A stretch of DNA of 64,000 bases, taken from positions 36,140,216 to 36,204,215 of the forward strand of contig OX388352.1 in NCBI GenBank assembly GCA_947579665.1. Reading direction: 5' to 3'. Of this stretch, positions 59,641 to 64,000 are shown piece after piece. This DNA is from Sympetrum striolatum. Taxonomy: Eukaryota > Arthropoda > Insecta > Odonata > Libellulidae. Below the pieces are notes generated by a model. It did no database searches. It saw only the letters and a program-made list of their open reading frames with translations, and was not told the origin of the DNA. The position numbers and the translations under genes were made by a program. How positions within the stretch are numbered: the stretch's first letter is position 1; the number at the start of each line of letters is the position of its first letter.

Positions 59641-60720
59641 TGTAAATACCTCTTTATTTGGGAGTTATTAAGTCAAAAGTATTGAGTTCTTTACTTCATT
59701 TTAATAAAGGAGTTTATGACTTTATTGATTTTAAAAATAATAAATTCTACCTCTATATTTCTAAGAAAAGTTTTATTATTACATACATACACATGTGGAT
59801 TAAAATGAAACAAACTGAGGCTTGAATCACTTTATTCTGAAATATTCACTTGAGAAATGCTCATGTTCAAATTCTCAAACAAACAACATATTTTGGTGAC
59901 ATTTCATCAAAGAAAGTAAGGTGCTTTGAGTTTCAGTAGCTTGTTACTTGGCCTTGTGATTGAAAGCCTGGCATAAAACAATCACAGCTTTCTTGATGGA
60001 TTAACTTTGGCTCAAATCAACACTAGACTTATACTTAGTGCTATAACAATGACAGTTGATTGCAAAATACAAACCACAACTTAACAATAAATACTTCACC
60101 TGATGGCAAATAACTGATGATAATGACAGTAGTATGTCACTTAATTAGGTCAAAAATCCATCTCAAATGAAATTTGGAATACTTGACATATTTCAAAAGA
60201 TTCTGAACAAAAATAACACAGAAAATACCTGAGGCAGTGACATTACAATAGAGGGCAAGTACCAACCATTAAACCAAACCAAAGTACCAACATTAAATTA
60301 AACAGTAACCATTAAAAAATAAGTCAATCATATGCTTGATAATAGCTGTTATGGTTCAGTTATAATGAGTCTCAGTTTAAATTAAAATTATGTAAATCAA
60401 TTCATCCTTGCACAATAATATTAAATACAACAAACTCAGATAACAATGCATCAAAAATTACACAATAAATAACCATCAAATACAACAATAAAAGAGATTC
60501 CCCAAACACCATTTTCTGAGCAGCTGTACAGCAAAGTTACATATTTGTAGAGAAAAGAGCAGCATCTTATGCATAAAAATATCGAATCAATTAATTTGAT
60601 TTAAATGATCATAGGATGTACCTTTGCATGTTGTCTTTATCAACCATTGACAAAAGAGTTACTCTCCTGTTCAAAACACTGTTTTTGCCTGTTGGACAAG
60701 TAAACATTATTTTCAAATAT
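59641..60720. other. AT-rich DNA, nothing recognised
   Basis: No open frame of interest, no repeat partner noticed and no RNA gene. Confidence 0.4.
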
Positions 60721-60726
60721 CATGTA

Positions 60727-60803
60727 CACTTCTGGCCAAAATTAACGCAGCACCGGCCGTAAGGATCGCTAGGGAGGTGCTGCGTTAATTTTGGCCACGA
60801 GTG
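60727..60803. mobile_element. Tc1/mariner-type MITE, 77 bp
   Basis: 28-bp terminal inverted repeats (60727-60754 and 60776-60803; 26 of 28 match), beginning CACT and containing GGCCAAAATTAACGCAGCAC, with a TA on each side. Only 21 bases lie between the arms, so it is almost a pure hairpin. Confidence 0.88.
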
Positions 60804-60807
60804 TACA

Positions 60808-61378
60808 TACAATCATATTAGCCTTCCCTTCATCACTAAGTTTAATTTGTGCTTGTATTATTATTTGACACTATGTTTATGGTTTGAATAGAAAATACAG
60901 TTATAATGTTTACCATAGGTATCACTGGCACTTTTAAAAATGCAACATGAGAGAAATTACCCAAGCATCGAGTGAGACAACACATGTGATCAAAACATAA
61001 ATTTCATATCAGACAGACAAATGTTGAAACTATTTTCATTGTCTAACATAATTGGGTCAGTAATATTTAGTATCATGTTCACAAACATTTAGTTTCAATA
61101 TAAACTAAAAACTTCGTAGCCTATGTCAAAGCCAATTGAATGCTTATTCAATCATAAGAATTTCACAACTTCCTGAAGTGATTGCAAATAAAATATTTAT
61201 AATTTGCTACTGCCAAATTCACCCAAAAAGGAATACGGCTCTGAAGTTCTGGGATATGCAGCAACTACATATTACAATAGTTTCCCTTAGACATGTATCT
61301 AACCCATTTTTCCTACTGAGCATACAATTTGTGTAAATTTTAATAGTTTGCGTTACATTTTTTGATGAGAGTATTTGG
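60808..61378. other. AT-rich DNA, nothing recognised
   Basis: A 66-codon frame (61136-61336) has no recognisable feature. I see no gene here. Confidence 0.35.
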
Positions 61379-64000
61379 TGCTTCATAGAATTCTGTAATT
61401 ACACCACTATGTTCTTAACACTATTTTAGGAAAGTTTCTTCATCAAAAGATGATCAATTTATGAATCCAGTGAAGGAATATTACAATTACTTATATATTG
61501 TTATAATCACTCTCCAAAACTTTTATCTTTGGTACAAAAAAGCTTATCTGACAGTAGCTATGGTCCTCAGCTTAATTTGGAATTCCATAACCAGAAACTA
61601 CTTCACAAGATGTATTTTAAAGAAATTATTTTCATGACTGGAAGAACAAATAGACAGCATTTTTTAGGAATGACTTCTTACCACTTTACGAAGATTCAAC
61701 TATTGACTTTTGAAGTTAATCCATAGCGAAAATGCACTTTACTAAATCATGTGATACAGCAGTAACCTTAATGCTGTACCATCATATCAGCAGAAAGTTA
61801 TAAATTAAATCAGAATCAAACCCCACCAGGAAATTAAGTAACAATATATAAACTGAGAGAACTTTAATTCCATCACCAATTGACAATTTGCAACGGCTGA
61901 AGTAAAATGAAACTTTAATTACTGTTGAGCAGCATTAGAGCTTCTTATCTGACCAAACATAGACATTCAGCCTAAGAACATTTCCATGCCTAATACTATT
62001 GATTATAAGTAATATTGCCTCAGATCAACAACATCCAGCTTCTGAGAAAATAACTTTTGAGTAAAAATGAAATTAAGTGCTGCTGCATATGCTATATTCC
62101 TTAAAAAGATTGTAGGTACGTGCTGAAAGATTGTGCAGTAAATGACTCCATTTGCCACACCAGTTTGGAATATTAAATCTTCAACATAACGTAAGTAAAC
62201 TAATGAGATTCCTGATTAGTATTTCAGCAGTATGAATGTGCAATCTCAGTGAGATCACCCTTTAGAAGGTAAATGGCATTACAGTAAAATATATTGTCCA
62301 CTCAAATAAATCAAAATAGGTGTTAACTACCATGATAATTTTCTCTACTTTCATGAACCTGAAACTAGTACCGACTTATTCTTGCTGCATTAATTTGTTA
62401 CCTTTTGGAATATTTCAATGAATAAAACCTCAAAATATTTTCTAGGTATTAAGTAATTCATAAGACAATTCCAACTCAAAAACTGTCAATCTTGCCTACT
62501 TTGCATATGATTAAAGAAATATAATGTATTTTCTTCTACATGAGTTAACTTCTCAGTCAGATTTTTGCAACTAACAATTATAAGCATGGTTTTATGGTAT
62601 CCAAAAAAAGTGTTAAAAATTGCCATATAACAGTATTTACAATTTACGCTCAAAAACTCCCTAAAAATACATAATGGCCATAATAAGAAATCTGAGAATC
62701 TCTGCATTATACTATTGTATATCAACATAGCTACTGCATAAAATAAGTATTATATTTTTCTACTACAGCTATAGCGATATTTGAGTCACAAAATATTGAC
62801 ACATTTGTTTACCTGAGGCCAATTCGTGAAAGTAAAAACATGTAAATATTGGATCAAAAATGTTTAAAAAATTTTTGTGTGACAAAACTAAGCAATATAA
62901 CCTGATGTATGAGTAGATTTTCATAAACTAGCATGTTTTTATCACAATTTGGAAAAAACATCAAGGCATATTGATGAGTTTTGTGAATTTATAAAATATA
63001 ATTTTGGATAAAAGTGGATAGCAAAACATTTCTAAACTATAATAAAAAATGACCACAAAAATAAGCATAATCCCAAATGAAAATCTCAAGTACAGGCCAT
63101 GTGAACTAATTTCTTATGTAGTAGATTAATAAGGTATTGATTTAATCCTGAAGCATTTCATTGCTGGGTTCTCCGTCAAATGTGCAGCCTATTCTCTGTA
63201 TAACATGATTTGCAGCATGGAAACCACATTTAATGCAGGTTTCAATTGGTTTCTCTTCAACTAGTTTGGCTAGAAATCCTGAAAATAATTTTCAAAGTGA
63301 TTATTAGTCACATAGCTGATGTACACATAAAATTTTTCCCAAATCATGTCTAAAAAAAATTAATTCAATTTATATGATATTTTGGTATTTATTTTCAAAT
63401 TTTTTAAATAGCAGTAAAAGTAATTTATAATATGGGCTCAAACATTCAATGTTATAAGAGTATTAAATTATTGAACACTGTTTAATAATATCCAAACTGA
63501 AAAATAATGAAATTCAGCTGGATATAACAAAGCGAACATATATCATTAGTATATCTGCAGAAGATAGCTTAAGGAAGTGACAATCTGCAACGGACCATAA
63601 ATCCTACAGTTAAATTTAAATGCTGAGTTCAGAGTTCCCAGTCTTTTTCTTTTTCAATGCATCTTGCAATATCAAAATCTTCTATGGTCTCCAAACAAAT
63701 GTTTATTAGCTTTAGCTTGAATTAGAATTGATGAAGAGACCAATCTATGCACATAATGCAGAGGTGTCCATCCTTTTGTTGGCAGAGGGTCGCATTACAA
63801 ATTTTCTCAGGTACACAGATCACAAATGACCCCTTGATTTAGGAAATTCTTGTAGTAATAAATTTAAAAAAAAACCTCTGAACATCTTCTACTGTTATAC
63901 ATATACACTATATTTATTTACAGTATAATCTAAATAAGAATGAGCAAACAAAAGGAAATTTTAAATGGGGACTTGAATACCAGTCTTTTTTTTCAATAGC
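61379..64000. repeat. 2.6-kb duplicated segment, copy 2 (runs off window)
   Basis: Direct-orientation partner of 47142-49790; it continues past the window end. It includes the better preserved adenosine kinase-like exon and the left end of the hAT-like element at about 63762. Confidence 0.9.
63142..63278 (-). CDS. Adenosine kinase-like last exon, copy 2
   Basis: 137 nt in the same phase as copy 1: acceptor ATTTTCAG, a split glycine codon, 44 residues, TAA at 63142-63144. The sequence FLAKLVEEKPIETCIKCGFHAANHVIQRIGCTF fits the C-terminal helices of adenosine kinase of the ribokinase (PfkB) family, in which an AANVIIQRxGCTF-like stretch is characteristic. The remaining exons would lie to the right of the window on the minus strand. 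This copy keeps CGFH and GCTF, so it is the likelier functional one. With only one short exon, a related PfkB kinase cannot be excluded. Confidence 0.72.

Overview
This is eukaryotic DNA, AT-rich, and it looks like the genome of an arthropod, probably an insect. The evidence is the set of elements: a Ty3/gypsy and a copia retrotransposon, CR1-, RTE- and RNase H-type LINE pieces, piggyBac, pogo and hAT transposases, and several MITEs. I see no bacterial gene, rRNA or CRISPR. The only host-gene sequence I recognise is a last exon resembling adenosine kinase, present twice on the minus strand (48905-49041 and 63142-63278) inside a 2.6-kb duplicated segment. Almost everything else is transposable-element or satellite DNA.

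Layout. 1-4.5 kb: unique AT-rich DNA, one decayed LINE RNase H piece, and a block shared with 38.3-38.8 kb. 4.5-11.6 kb: copy A of a composite block that recurs as copy B (40.7-46.2 kb) and copy C (49.9-58.9 kb). It carries pogo and piggyBac transposase pseudogenes on the minus strand. 11723-16678: a nearly complete Ty3/gypsy element (Lys-type primer binding site, gag, pol) bounded by only 18-bp TG...CA repeats. 16.7-35.9 kb: a 19-kb satellite. 36.0-40.2 kb: an inverted piggyBac piece, LINE fragments, and a copia 5' LTR with part of gag. 40.7-58.9 kb: copies B and C, the first adenosine kinase-like exon between them, and nested insertions with clean target-site duplications. 58.9-64 kb: a hAT-type transposase remnant, a Tc1/mariner MITE and the second adenosine kinase-like segment.

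The most unusual feature is the 19-kb array. It has 18 units (17 complete at the hairpin end), each about 0.75-1.1 kb and made of up to six diverged 148-176-bp modules. Every module has a core like the tRNA T-arm / RNA polymerase III B box (GGTTCGANNCC). I counted 99 such cores by hand. Core spacing is nearly invariant (176/170/166/157/148 bp in type I units, 176/171/166/167/165 bp in type II). Each unit ends in the same perfect 7-bp-stem hairpin, and units lie in blocks of opposite orientation separated by AT microsatellite and a 26-bp linker that occurs in both orientations. The design recalls non-autonomous Helentron-type elements that carry core tandem repeats, organised here like a higher-order satellite, but I cannot place it in a named family.
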